From NCBI GenBank assembly GCA_029255645.1, contig JANLJE010000045.1, forward strand, positions 1-37,976: a stretch of DNA of 37,976 nucleotides. Direction: 5' to 3'. Below are positions 28,875 through 36,927 of this stretch, piece after piece (positions within the stretch are counted from its first letter, which is position 1; each line of letters begins with the position of its first letter). The position numbers and the translations under genes were made by a program. A model generated the notes under the pieces. The model searched no databases. It saw only the letters and a list, made by a program, of their open reading frames with translations, and was not told the origin of the DNA. The DNA is from Comamonadaceae bacterium. GTDB taxonomy: Bacteria; Pseudomonadota; Gammaproteobacteria; Burkholderiales; Rhodocyclaceae.

Positions 28875-30218
28875 ATGAATGAAGCCCGGCAAGACAAGCG
28901 CGAGCATTCCCAGTTCACCCTGCTCGCCGACCGCCGTTTCGGCCCGCTGTTCGCCACTCAGTTCCTTGGCGCCTTCAATGACAATCTGTTCAAGAATGCG
29001 CTGGTGGTGCTGCTTACCTTTCAGGCGGCTTCCTGGACCCGCCTCGATGCTTCGCTGCTGGCCAATCTGGCGGCGGGGCTGTTCATCCTGCCTTTTTTCC
29101 TGTTCTCGGCCACTGCCGGGCAACTGGCGGACAAGTTCGACAAGGCGCTGCTGGCCCGGCTCACCAAAATCCTGGAAGTCGCCATCATCCTGCTGGCCGG
29201 GGTGGGCTTTGCCCTGGAGAGCCTGGTGCTGCTGCTTGCGGCCTTGTTCCTGCTTGGCCTGCAATCCACCCTGTTCGGCCCGGTCAAGTACGCCATCTTG
29301 CCCCAGCACCTGCGCCCCGATGAACTGGTGGGCGGCAATGCCCTGGTGGAGGCCGGTACTTTCGTTGCCATCCTGCTTGGCACCCTCGGCGGCGGCCTGC
29401 TGGCCGGGCTGGAGGGGGGCACGGCCTGGATCACCGGGGTGAGCCTGCTGGTGGCATGGCTGGGTTACCTGGCCAGCCGGGGCATTCCCCATGCGCCGGC
29501 TCCGGAGCCGGCGCTGCGCATCAACCCCAATCCCTTGACGGAAACCTGGCGCTGCATCGGCTTTGCCCGGGCCGATCATTCCGTGTTCCTGTCGATCCTC
29601 GCCATCTCCTGGTTCTGGCTCTATGGTGCGCTGTTCCTGGCTCAGTTTCCTGCCTACACCAAGTCAGTGCTGGGGGGCGGCGAGGGCATGGTGACCCTGC
29701 TCCTGGCGGTGTTTTCCGTGGGGGTTGGCGGAGGCTCCCTGCTGTGCGAAAAGCTGTCGCGCCACAAGGTGGAGACTGCTCTGGTGCCCCTGGGGGCTCT
29801 GGGCATGACCCTGTCCGGACTGGATTTCGCCTGGGCCTCGATGGGCCGGGCCCCGGCCGGGGAGGTTCTACCTCTCGCGGTGCTGCTGGGCCAGGGCAGC
29901 ACCTGGCGCCTGTTGCTCGACCTGCTGTTGCTGGGCGCCAGCGGCGGCCTCTACTGCGTGCCCCTGTATGCCCTGGTGCAGCAGCGCAGCCATCCCGGCC
30001 ACCGGGCCCGGATCATTGCGGCCAACAATATTCTCAATGCCCTGTTCATGGTGGCTGGCGCTCTGGGGGCGGTGGCCCTGCTCGCGGGGGGCCTTGGCAT
30101 TCCCGCCCTGTTCGCCCTGGCAGCCGGGGTCAATGGACTGATCGCCCTCTGCCTTTGCACGGTGGTGCCCGGCTTCATCCGCCGGGGACTGATCTGCCTG
30201 GGCCTGCGGCGGGAATAG
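28875..30218 (+). CDS. lplT: Lysophospholipid transporter LplT-like (major facilitator)
   Basis: This 447-residue protein has about 12 membrane segments. The MFS/LplT start is RRFGPLFATQFLGAFNDN-LFKNAL, with FGPVKYAILPQHL and ELVGGNALVEAGTFVAILLG further on. LplT flips lyso-PE into the inner leaflet, where Aas re-acylates it; the two genes together make a recycling pathway. A GAGG lies about ten bases before the ATG. The stop codon TAG lies inside the first unit of a 10-bp tandem repeat, so the C-terminus could change length if the array shifts. Confidence 0.88.
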   Translation: MNEARQDKREHSQFTLLADRRFGPLFATQFLGAFNDNLFKNALVVLLTFQAASWTRLDASLLANLAAGLFILPFFLFSATAGQLADKFDKALLARLTKILEVAIILLAGVGFALESLVLLLAALFLLGLQSTLFGPVKYAILPQHLRPDELVGGNALVEAGTFVAILLGTLGGGLLAGLEGGTAWITGVSLLVAWLGYLASRGIPHAPAPEPALRINPNPLTETWRCIGFARADHSVFLSILAISWFWLYGALFLAQFPAYTKSVLGGGEGMVTLLLAVFSVGVGGGSLLCEKLSRHKVETALVPLGALGMTLSGLDFAWASMGRAPAGEVLPLAVLLGQGSTWRLLLDLLLLGASGGLYCVPLYALVQQRSHPGHRARIIAANNILNALFMVAGALGAVALLAGGLGIPALFALAAGVNGLIALCLCTVVPGFIRRGLICLGLRRE

Positions 30219-30280
30219 TCGGGAATAGTCGGGAATAGTCGGGAATGGGCGGGAATGGGCGGGAATGGGCGGGAATGGGT
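30211..30280. repeat. 10-bp tandem repeat at the 3' end of lplT
   Basis: Seven head-to-tail copies: GGGAATAGTC three times, then GGGAATGGGC three times and GGGAATGGGT once. The two blocks differ in the last four bases, implying separate expansions. The first copy supplies the lplT stop codon. The unit length is not a multiple of three. Confidence 0.95.
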
Positions 30281-30318
30281 TTGTGACAAATCGGTTTCTG
30301 AAAATTCAGCATTCTGTT

Positions 30319-30324
30319 TATCAT
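30319..30324 (+). promoter_or_regulatory. Possible -10 element before the chemotaxis receptor gene
   Basis: TATCAT lies 78 bases before the ATG. No good -35 is seen 16-18 bp upstream, and no sigma-28 promoter pattern was found. Two short inverted repeats, TTTGT-G-ACAAA (30279-30290 region) and CTGAA-AA-TTCAG (about 30298-30309), lie just before it. Confidence 0.2.
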
Positions 30325-30401
30325 CCTTCCCGGAAGTGTTGTTTTGCTGATGCCTTTTGATCCAGTATGGAGCAGGCCCCGCCTGCCAGCGAGGAGTGAC
30401 G

Positions 30402-32009
30402 ATGAAACTGAAAACCCGCATCACGGCGGCGATGGTGCTGGTCTTTGCCCTGTTCCTGATGGCGGCCGGGGTGGCCTTGTATGGTCTGCATCTCTCGAAA
30501 GCGACTTTCATCCGGCATTTGGAGGTGGACATGGCCCTGGAGCGGGCCATTGTCGGCATGTATGCCCAGGGTTTGCAAAGCGGCCAGGCCCTGCGCAACG
30601 TGACTTTGGACCCGGCCAACAAGACCGGCCACGCCAATCTGGCCAAGGCGCTGGAAGAATTCGGCCAGTACGCCCAGGCCGCCCAGGCCCTGGTGCCGGC
30701 CGGCAGCCCCCTGGCCGGGGTGCTGGCCCAGGTCAATGGGCTGGCCCAGGCGCGCAGGCAACTGATCGAACAGGTGGTGGCCGTTGCCGTGAGCGGTGAT
30801 CAGGCCGGCGCCATACAACTCATCAACAGCAAGGAAACCCCGCTGTGGCGGCAGATCCGCGCCCATCTGCTAGAGCAGATGAAAGTGATGAAGGAGGACA
30901 TCGAGCGCAGCAAGCAGACCAGCATTGCCGCCATCGAGCGTTCCGAAATCCTGGTGGGGGTGCTGGTGCTGGCCAGTCTGGTGGTCGCCGTCGTCATGTT
31001 GACCCGGCTGCTATCGACCGTGGGGCAGCAGCTGGGGGCCGATCCTTCCGAAGTGAAACGGGTGGCGGAGCAGGTGGCGGCAGGCAATCTGACGGTTGCG
31101 ATGGATCACCCCCGGGCCGGCAGCGTCATGGCGGCCATGGCCACCATGCAGGGGCAACTGGCCGGTTTGGTGGGGCAGATTCGCCAGAATGCGGATTCCC
31201 TGCTGGAGGCAGCCGATCTGCTCAACCGCAGTTCCAGTGCCGTGGCGGAGCGTTCCACGCATCAGAGTGAGGCGGTGGCGGCCGTGGCGGCGGCCATGGA
31301 AGAAATGACCGTGGGCATTACCCTGGTCCGCGACCACTCCGGGGAGGCCCGTGACTATGCCCAGAAATCCGGCGAACTGTCCCGCCAGGGTAACGAGGTG
31401 GTGGCCCAGGTGGTGCAGGGCATGGGCCGGGTGGCGGATTCCGTCACCGAATCGGCCCAGGTGATCTCCACCCTGGAGCGGGAGTCCGAGAAGATCGCCG
31501 CCATTGTCGGGGTGATCAAGGAAATTACCGACCAGACCAATCTGCTCGCCCTGAATGCGGCGATCGAGGCCGCCCGGGCCGGGGAGCAGGGCCGGGGCTT
31601 TGCCGTGGTGGCCGACGAGGTGAGGAAGCTGGCCGAGCGCACCGCCCAGTCCACGGTGGAAGTCGCGGCGACCGTGGATGTGGTCCGTAACGGCATCCAG
31701 CAGGGAGTGGAGCGCATGGAGGACGGCGTGCGCCTGGTGAGTTCCGAATCTGCCGAGGTGGCCCAGGCGGGCGAAACCATCTCCGCCCTGCATGGCTATG
31801 CGGAAAAGGTGTTGTCCTCCGTCAATGAAATCGGCGAGGCCCTTGGGGAGCAAAGTTCGGCCAGCACCGAAATCGCCCAGCGGGTGGAACTGATCGCCCA
31901 GATCAGCGAACAGAACGCGGCGGCCGTCCAGGAAAGCGCCGGGGCGGCCAGGCAGTTGCAGGACCTGGCCCGCAACCTGAGCGAGACGGTGAACCACTTT
32001 CGCATCTGA
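30402..32009 (+). CDS. Methyl-accepting chemotaxis protein
   Basis: This 535-residue protein has TM1 at about 8-30, a helical periplasmic sensor of about 155 residues (four-helix-bundle type), TM2 at about 187-207, a HAMP-like segment with [20 protein letters not shown], and the cytoplasmic hairpin. The CheA/CheW-binding tip reads [20 protein letters not shown] with [20 protein letters not shown]. It ends NHFRI with no NWETF-like tail for CheR/CheB. The ATG follows GAGGAG. The ligand is unknown. Its last 214 bases are overlapped in antisense by the NYN reading frame. Confidence 0.93.
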   Translation: MKLKTRITAAMVLVFALFLMAAGVALYGLHLSKATFIRHLEVDMALERAIVGMYAQGLQSGQALRNVTLDPANKTGHANLAKALEEFGQYAQAAQALVPAGSPLAGVLAQVNGLAQARRQLIEQVVAVAVSGDQAGAIQLINSKETPLWRQIRAHLLEQMKVMKEDIERSKQTSIAAIERSEILVGVLVLASLVVAVVMLTRLLSTVGQQLGADPSEVKRVAEQVAAGNLTVAMDHPRAGSVMAAMATMQGQLAGLVGQIRQNADSLLEAADLLNRSSSAVAERSTHQSEAVAAVAAAMEEMTVGITLVRDHSGEARDYAQKSGELSRQGNEVVAQVVQGMGRVADSVTESAQVISTLERESEKIAAIVGVIKEITDQTNLLALNAAIEAARAGEQGRGFAVVADEVRKLAERTAQSTVEVAATVDVVRNGIQQGVERMEDGVRLVSSESAEVAQAGETISALHGYAEKVLSSVNEIGEALGEQSSASTEIAQRVELIAQISEQNAAAVQESAGAARQLQDLARNLSETVNHFRI

Positions 32010-32719
32010 AGCGGCTTCCGGGCGGGGTCAGGCATGCCGACAGACCACGCTGCACTTGACGCCGATGCCTGCCGCCGTGGCCCCATGGCTACCCTTTTTG
32101 CGGTTTTCGTGCTGTTTCCGCTGGTCGGAGCCAGTCCATTCTTGGGGGCGATGTGGTCAAGGTATTTCGAGAACCAGTTGCCATCCAGAGCGTTGACTGA
32201 ATCGGCCTCCATCTGGAGTGCTGGACTCACATTTTTCCCCGGATCGCCTGCTGCAAGGATGTGAACTCGGACGCCAAAGGATTGTGCGACATGAACCGCT
32301 ATGCGGAGGTCTTCATCGCCTGTAACCAATACAGCGTCAGCGATGGCACCATTTCGAGCAAGGTCGATGAGATCGGTGACAATCAGGGAATCGACACCTT
32401 TTTGCTCGCCAGCACTATTTAGTGCGCCGAGACGTAGCTTGATGCCGGAAAGTACGGCTAAGCTGCTTTGCTCTAGAGACAGCCTCGGGCCTGGCATGGC
32501 ATCGTACCAATAGGCACGCAACAACGAGGCACGCAACAACGAGGCACGCAACAACGGCAGATTGTCCGAGATGGCAGATGCTTCTGCGCACAAGGCAGAG
32601 AACAGTTGCTGCGGGGATTTGATGGAGACCTGCTTTCGTGGGACTGAACTACCAAATGCAGCTTGCGCCCCAGCAGCGAAAAAATAACCGGCATCAACAA
32701 AAATCGCATAGCGATCCAT
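31796..32719 (-). CDS. NYN-domain (PIN-like) putative RNase, 3' end displaced
   Basis: The predicted 307-residue product has a NYN/PIN-like domain at about 4-175 with acidic sites D9 ([11 protein letters not shown]), D110 and D116 ([15 protein letters not shown]) and D135/D137 ([13 protein letters not shown]). NYN proteins are metal-dependent nucleases. Residues 56-70 contain LLRAS repeats. From about residue 237 the frame is simply the antisense of the chemotaxis receptor gene, so the natural C-terminus was probably lost when this DNA joined its present neighbour. Catalytic residues are intact. The gene is less GC-rich than its surroundings. The ATG at 32719 follows AAAGGA. Confidence 0.8.
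   Translation of the reverse strand: MDRYAIFVDAGYFFAAGAQAAFGSSVPRKQVSIKSPQQLFSALCAEASAISDNLPLLRASLLRASLLRAYWYDAMPGPRLSLEQSSLAVLSGIKLRLGALNSAGEQKGVDSLIVTDLIDLARNGAIADAVLVTGDEDLRIAVHVAQSFGVRVHILAAGDPGKNVSPALQMEADSVNALDGNWFSKYLDHIAPKNGLAPTSGNSTKTAKRVAMGPRRQASASSAAWSVGMPDPARKPLQMRKWFTVSLRLRARSCNCLAAPALSWTAAAFCSLIWAISSTRWAISVLAELCSPRASPISLTEDNTFSA
32512..32556. repeat. 15-bp in-frame tandem repeat in the NYN gene
   Basis: Three perfect copies of AGGCACGCAACAACG lie end to end. On the coding strand they add LLRAS units before an LLRAYW segment. The identity of the copies indicates recent expansion by slippage or unequal crossing-over, with reading frame kept. Confidence 0.95.
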
Positions 32720-32748
32720 CGCTGATTCCTTTCGGAGTCAGAAAAGTA

Positions 32749-32768
32749 AAAGCCCCTTTCGGGGCTTT
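32749..32768 (-). terminator. Terminator-like hairpin in the NYN leader
   Basis: Eight pairs (32749-32756 with 32761-32768) close a GAAA tetraloop on the minus strand, and the 3' arm runs into GGGGCTTTTACTTTTC. It lies 30 bases before the NYN start and downstream of a good minus-strand promoter, so it either attenuates NYN or ends a lost upstream gene. Confidence 0.7.
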
Positions 32769-32818
32769 GTGTAGGCTGCCGCGCCAGATAACGTAGTGGT
32801 CACGACAGCAATGGAGTC

Positions 32819-32847
32819 TGTATATATCCAGTGTGGCGGAATTTCAA
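32819..32847 (-). promoter_or_regulatory. Sigma-70-like promoter for the NYN gene
   Basis: On the minus strand TTGAAA (32847-32842) is followed after exactly 17 bp by TATACA (32824-32819). The transcript would begin about 32812 and have a leader of roughly 90 nt that includes the terminator-like hairpin. Confidence 0.6.
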
Positions 32848-32927
32848 TATCCGGTTTTAGGCATGCAATCCAGTGTGCCGGCCCGCTTGGCTGCGCGCTG
32901 AAATTCCTTCGTCATGGCGGTTTCGCG

Positions 32928-33033
32928 GGTATTGCGCAGGTATTGCGCAGGTATCGTGCAGGTATCGCGCAGGTATCGCGCAGGTATCGTGCAGGTATCG
33001 TGCAGGTATCGTGCAGGTATTGCGCAGGTATTG
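32928..33033. repeat. 11-bp tandem repeat array (iteron-like)
   Basis: Nine full copies plus a seven-base partial of GGTAT-Y-G-Y-GCA, all in one orientation. Copies 1, 2 and 9 read GGTATTGCGCA, copies 4 and 5 GGTATCGCGCA, copies 3 and 6-8 GGTATCGTGCA. There are no spacers, so it is not a CRISPR. The period is close to one DNA turn, so each copy faces the same side of the helix. It starts 46 bp below the integrase pseudogene's end. Confidence 0.95.
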
Positions 33034-33078
33034 AAAACCCGCCCGGCAATGTGACGTGGAAGACCATCGAGGACGGCT

Positions 33079-33438
33079 TCATTCCTCGTCCCCCTCCCGC
33101 CGCCGATCGCGGGCGTTGGAGATCGTCGACATGCGCACGGCGGCCACCGGGTTGCCGCGTGGCAAGGGGATGCCGAAATCTCGCGCTGCGGCCTTGTAGA
33201 GGCGATTCGGCACTGCCTGGTGATGCTGGACGGCTGGACGGTCTGCGCTGCCAGTTTCTTGCTCAACTCGTCGCGCGGGGTGAAAGCGCCGGTGTCCATC
33301 TCCCGCTCCACCGGGCGCGTTCATTTTTCAGCGTCGCGACGAGTCTCGAGGGTCCTGGACTAGGGTGGGAATCCCGCGCTTCATTCTTCATGCCTGAGCT
33401 TGATACTGGTAAGCTCCCCGCATTCGAATGGTGCACAC
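33079..33438 (-). pseudogene. Tyrosine recombinase (phage/island integrase) remnant
   Basis: Pieces of one integrase appear in order but in different frames: [16 protein letters not shown] then TGA then RMKRGIPTL; next SRTLETRRDAEK then TGA then TRPVEREMDTGAFTPRDE; then after a deletion LYKAAARDFGIPLPRGNPVA and AVRMSTISNARDRRREGDEE before TGA. Matching family consensus is RTFETRAEAE-W-ARQVEREMD and NPVA-x-IRMP-x-ARDRRL-x-GDEE. The start is a GTG at 33438 after AGGAG. The catalytic domain (R-H-R-Y) is absent. Both inner stops are one base from the expected codons (CGA and TGG). Confidence 0.82.
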
Positions 33439-33457
33439 GATTTACCGCTCCTGTGAC

Positions 33458-34357
33458 ATGGCTGTGAAAAATTTAGCTCAAATCCGTGAAAAGCTCGATA
33501 ACTACGAGCGTCTGATGCGGCTGGACAAGCCGATTGGCACCTTGTTGCTGCTCTGGCCCACCTTCTGGGCCTTGTGGCTTTCTTCCGGGGGGCGTCCGAG
33601 CTGGGTCTGGGTCTGGGTGTTTGCCCTGGGTACGGTGCTGATGCGCTCCGCTGGCTGCGTCATCAACGATTATGCCGACCGGGATTTCGACCCTCATGTG
33701 GCGCGCACCCGGGAGCGGCCGCTGGCGGCGCGCCGGGTCAGCCCCCGCGAGGCCCTGCTGCTGGCGGCAGGCCTCACCCTGGCGGCCCTGCTGCTGATCC
33801 TGCCCCTGGCCACGCCCTTGCTGCTGGGCCTGGCCGTGGTGGCCGCCTTCCTGGCGGGCTCTTATCCCTTCACCAAACGGTTTTTTGCCATTCCCCAGGC
33901 CTATCTGGGCATCGCTTTCGGCTTTGGCATCCCCATGGCCTATGCGGCGCAGCAGGGCGGGCTGCCCACCGAGGCCTGGCTGTTGCTGCTGGCCAACGTG
34001 TTCTGGGCGGTGGCCTACGACACCGAATACGCCATGGTGGATCGGCCTGATGACCTGAAGATCGGCATCAAGACCTCGGCCATCACCTTTGGCCGCTTCG
34101 ACTTGCTGGCGGTGATGTTCTGCTACGCCGCCGCCTTCGGCCTGATCGCCTGGGTGGGGATGCAGGCGGGGCTGGGCTGGGCTTTTGTGGGGGGGCTGCT
34201 GGTGGCGGCTGCTCTGGCGGTTTATCACTACACCCTGATCCGGGAGCGCCAGGGTCCCGGGTGCTTCAAAGCCTTCCTGCATAACAACTGGGTCGGGGCG
34301 GCCATCTTTGCCGGCATCGTCCTGGATTATGGCCGACGGGGCATCCTGCCGTTCTGA
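33458..34357 (+). CDS. ubiA: 4-hydroxybenzoate polyprenyltransferase
   Basis: This 299-residue inner-membrane protein has about eight or nine TM helices. The two Asp-rich Mg-diphosphate motifs are visible: NDYADRDFD (about 70-78) and [12 protein letters not shown] (about 191-202). The N-terminus [20 protein letters not shown] is typical. It prenylates 4-hydroxybenzoate in ubiquinone synthesis. ATG at 33458 is used; the ribosome-binding site is weak, and an upstream ATG at 33428 lies over the integrase remnant, which may have altered the original promoter region. Confidence 0.95.
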   Translation: MAVKNLAQIREKLDNYERLMRLDKPIGTLLLLWPTFWALWLSSGGRPSWVWVWVFALGTVLMRSAGCVINDYADRDFDPHVARTRERPLAARRVSPREALLLAAGLTLAALLLILPLATPLLLGLAVVAAFLAGSYPFTKRFFAIPQAYLGIAFGFGIPMAYAAQQGGLPTEAWLLLLANVFWAVAYDTEYAMVDRPDDLKIGIKTSAITFGRFDLLAVMFCYAAAFGLIAWVGMQAGLGWAFVGGLLVAAALAVYHYTLIRERQGPGCFKAFLHNNWVGAAIFAGIVLDYGRRGILPF

Positions 34358-34555
34358 GTTCCGGACCTGGAGCCAGGCCATGAAGTCTGGCCTCCCGCAG
34401 CCGCTGCAGGGCCAGGGCCGCAAGCTGGAACTGCCCGCGCCTGAAACGGTGGCGCAGGCCGGCCCGCTCATCTTTTGCTCCGGGAATGTGGGCAGCCGTT
34501 GCAAATGTGGGCGGCTTGGGGCATCGTTCCTTGCTTCGGAACAACGGAAGTCTTC
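34358..34555. other. ubiA-ubiD intergenic stretch, nothing recognised
   Basis: This 198-bp gap has no convincing gene. An open + strand frame through it contains a Cys-rich run ([16 protein letters not shown]) but has no ribosome-binding site, no recognisable family and merges out of frame into ubiD. Confidence 0.5.
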
Positions 34556-36037
34556 ATGCACTACCGCGATCTGCGTGATTTCATCGCGCAACTGGAAACC
34601 CGGGGGGAGCTCAAGCGCATCGGCGTCGAAGTCAGCCCCCACCTGGAAATGACCGAGATTGCCGACCGGGTGCTGCGCGCCGGCGGCCCGGCCCTGCTCT
34701 TCGAGAAACCCAAGGGCCACAGCCTGCCGGTGCTCACCAACCTGTTCGGCACCCCCGAGCGGGTCGCGATGGGCATGGGCGCCGGCGGCGAACGGGGCGA
34801 GGACTGGAAAACCGCCCTGCGGGAAGTGGGTCAGACCCTCGCCTATCTGAAAGAGCCGGATCCGCCCCGGGGGCTGAGGGAAGCCTGGGACAAGCTGCCG
34901 CTCCTAAGACAGGTGCTCGCCATGGCGCCCAAACAGGTGTCTTCCGCCCCCTGCCAGGAAGTGGTGTGGGAGGGAGCGGCGGTGGATCTCACCCGTCTCC
35001 CCATCCAGCACTGCTGGCCCGGCGACGTGGCGCCGCTCATCACCTGGGGCCTCACCGTCACCCGGGGGCCCTTCAAGAAGCGCCAGAACCTCGGCATCTA
35101 CCGCCAGCAGCGACTCGGGCCCAACAAGCTCATCATGCGCTGGCTGGCGCACCGGGGCGGCGCCCTGGATTACCGCGACCACTGCCAGGCGAACCCCGGC
35201 CAGCCCTTTCCGGTCGCGGTGGTGCTGGGCTGCGACCCGGCCACCCTGCTCGGGGCCGTGACCCCGGTGCCCGACAGCCTCTCCGAATACCAGTTTGCCG
35301 GCCTCTTGCGCGGCTCCCGCACCGAGCTCACCCGCTGCCTGGGCAACGAGCTCTCGGTGCCGGCCCGGGCCGAGATCGTCCTCGAAGGCGTGATCCATCC
35401 GGGCGAAACGGCGCTGGAGGGGCCCTATGGCGACCATACCGGCTATTACAACGAACAGGCGGAGTTCCCGGTCTTCACGGTAGAGCGCATGACCCTGCGC
35501 CGCGAGCCGATCTATCACTCCACCTACACCGGCAAACCCCCCGATGAGCCCGCCATGCTCGGCCTCGCCCTCAACGAGGTGTTCGTGCCGCTCTTGCAAA
35601 AGCAGTACCCGGAAATCGCCGACTTCTACCTGCCGCCGGAAGGCTGCTCCTACCGCATGGCCATCGTCAGCATCAAGAAGCAGTATCCGGGGCATGCCAA
35701 GCGGGTGATGTTCGGCATCTGGTCCTTTTTGCGCCAGTTCATGTACACCAAGTTCATCATCGTCACCGACGCTGACATCGACATCCGCGACTGGAAGGAA
35801 GTGATCTGGGCGCTCACCACCCGCATGGATGCGGGCCGGGACACCACCCTGGTGAGCAACACCCCGATCGACTATCTCGATTTCGCCTCCCCGGTGGCCG
35901 GCCTGGGCGCCAAGATGGGGCTCGATGCCACCCACAAGTGGCCGGGGGAAACCAGCCGCGAATGGGGCACGCCGATCGTCATGGAGGCGGCGGTGAAACA
36001 GCGGGTGGATGAACTCTGGGAGCGCCTGGGGCTCTGA
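34556..36037 (+). CDS. ubiD: 4-hydroxy-3-polyprenylbenzoate decarboxylase
   Basis: This 493-residue protein has full UbiD length. Landmarks are [60 protein letters not shown] and [16 protein letters not shown]. The enzyme uses prenylated FMN made by UbiX to decarboxylate the UbiA product, so it is the next step after the preceding gene. ATG at 34556 follows CGGAAG. Its stop abuts the stop of the convergent lipoprotein gene with no gap. Confidence 0.96.
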   Translation: MHYRDLRDFIAQLETRGELKRIGVEVSPHLEMTEIADRVLRAGGPALLFEKPKGHSLPVLTNLFGTPERVAMGMGAGGERGEDWKTALREVGQTLAYLKEPDPPRGLREAWDKLPLLRQVLAMAPKQVSSAPCQEVVWEGAAVDLTRLPIQHCWPGDVAPLITWGLTVTRGPFKKRQNLGIYRQQRLGPNKLIMRWLAHRGGALDYRDHCQANPGQPFPVAVVLGCDPATLLGAVTPVPDSLSEYQFAGLLRGSRTELTRCLGNELSVPARAEIVLEGVIHPGETALEGPYGDHTGYYNEQAEFPVFTVERMTLRREPIYHSTYTGKPPDEPAMLGLALNEVFVPLLQKQYPEIADFYLPPEGCSYRMAIVSIKKQYPGHAKRVMFGIWSFLRQFMYTKFIIVTDADIDIRDWKEVIWALTTRMDAGRDTTLVSNTPIDYLDFASPVAGLGAKMGLDATHKWPGETSREWGTPIVMEAAVKQRVDELWERLGL

Positions 36038-36292
36038 TCATTTCAGCTGGCTGGCATCGAGCAGGATCGCCTGATCGCCGATGAAATTGACTTCCACCTT
36101 GCTTTCACCCTGTTGCCAGTGGCAACTGCGGACAGCCAGGGTTTCATCGCATTTGTCGGGTTCGCCGATCAGGGCGCTGACTTCCTTGAGGCTCATGCCC
36201 AGCTTCAACTGGTCATAGTTGGCGAGAGTCAGTTTGCTGCAGGCGGCGAGTGTCATCAAAGCCAGCAGGGGCAGTAGCAGTCGTTTGCGCAT
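36038..36292 (-). CDS. Small lipoprotein, DUF3862/SmpA-BamE-like
   Basis: This 84-residue protein has a lipoprotein signal MRKRLLLPLLALMTLAAC, with the LAAC lipobox at about 15-18. The mature part YDQLKLGMSLKEVSALIGEP has the KLGMS-x-x-EV-x-x-LIGEP pattern of the SmpA/OmlA (BamE) fold; DUF3862 is the closest family I can suggest. It has two further cysteines (CDE and SCHW). The +2 serine after the lipid cysteine predicts outer-membrane sorting. ATG at 36292 gives a clean signal; an extended frame to 36358 does not. Confidence 0.75.
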   Translation of the reverse strand: MRKRLLLPLLALMTLAACSKLTLANYDQLKLGMSLKEVSALIGEPDKCDETLAVRSCHWQQGESKVEVNFIGDQAILLDASQLK

Positions 36293-36383
36293 GGGAGTGT
36301 TCCGGTGAAGAGGTCTTTTCAGCATACTGGAATTGCCGGCGCGGGACCTTTTTTTCACGATTTTCTCTTTCTGGGAGTACAGA

Positions 36384-36794
36384 ATGAACGAACCCGTTGT
36401 CCTTGCACCGGACCCTCTGGAAGGGGCCCGCAGCTGGGCTCACATCATGTACGGCCTGCATGCCTTTTCCGCCCTCAGCGGGGTGCTGACCTCGGCCACC
36501 ATTGTCGGAGCCTTCCTGTTTGGCTGGCCTTCCATCATTGCGGTGATCCTCAACTACATCAAACGGGGCGACGTCGCCGGTACCTGGCTGGACAGCCATT
36601 ACCGCTGGCAACTACGCACTTTCTGGTATGCCCTGCTCTGGTGTGGCGTGGCCGGGCTGCTGGCCATCACCATCATCGGCCTGCCGGCTGCCCTCCTGGT
36701 GCTGTTAGTGGCCGGGATCTGGGTTCTGTACCGGGTGATCCGTGGCTGGGTGGCCCTGGTGGACCGCAAGCCGATGCCGGTTCCTGCGCCTTGA
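36384..36794 (+). CDS. Conserved inner-membrane protein, DUF4870-like
   Basis: This 136-residue protein has about three TM segments: HAFSALSGVLTSATIVGAFL, a segment around TFWYALLWCGVAGLLAITII and GLPAALLVLLVAGIWVLYRV. The pattern of HIMYGLHAFS, then NYIKRGDVAGTWLDSHYRWQ and RTFWYALLW, recalls DUF4870-type proteins common in betaproteobacteria; function is unknown. The ATG at 36384 follows GGGAG with six-base spacing. Confidence 0.75.
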   Translation: MNEPVVLAPDPLEGARSWAHIMYGLHAFSALSGVLTSATIVGAFLFGWPSIIAVILNYIKRGDVAGTWLDSHYRWQLRTFWYALLWCGVAGLLAITIIGLPAALLVLLVAGIWVLYRVIRGWVALVDRKPMPVPAP

Positions 36795-36927
36795 CCCGGC
36801 CTTGTTCCGGCGGCGGCTCGGGAATTGCTGGTGAATTGCTGGAAACGGCCCGGGCCATCGCCCTTTCCCGCCGTGAAAAATGGGCCGGCAGTGTTACCGT
36901 TGCGGCCTGGCCGCAGGGGCGCTTCCT

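Noticed and set aside
32844-32915. Short minus-strand frame beginning MTKEFQRAAKRAG
   Set aside because: About 23 codons, no ribosome-binding site, and its stop lies in the -35 of the proposed NYN promoter. No family was recognised.
32928-33033. CRISPR array
   Set aside because: The 11-bp units are contiguous with no spacers, and no cas genes are present.
34308-34652. A 114-codon plus-strand frame with a Cys-rich run between ubiA and ubiD
   Set aside because: It starts inside ubiA, ends inside ubiD in another frame, has no ribosome-binding site, and the cysteine spacing fits no zinc ribbon I know.
36795-36927. Gene or terminator between the DUF4870-like gene and dacB
   Set aside because: A duplicated GAATTGCTGG is seen, but there is no credible frame or stable hairpin with a T-run.
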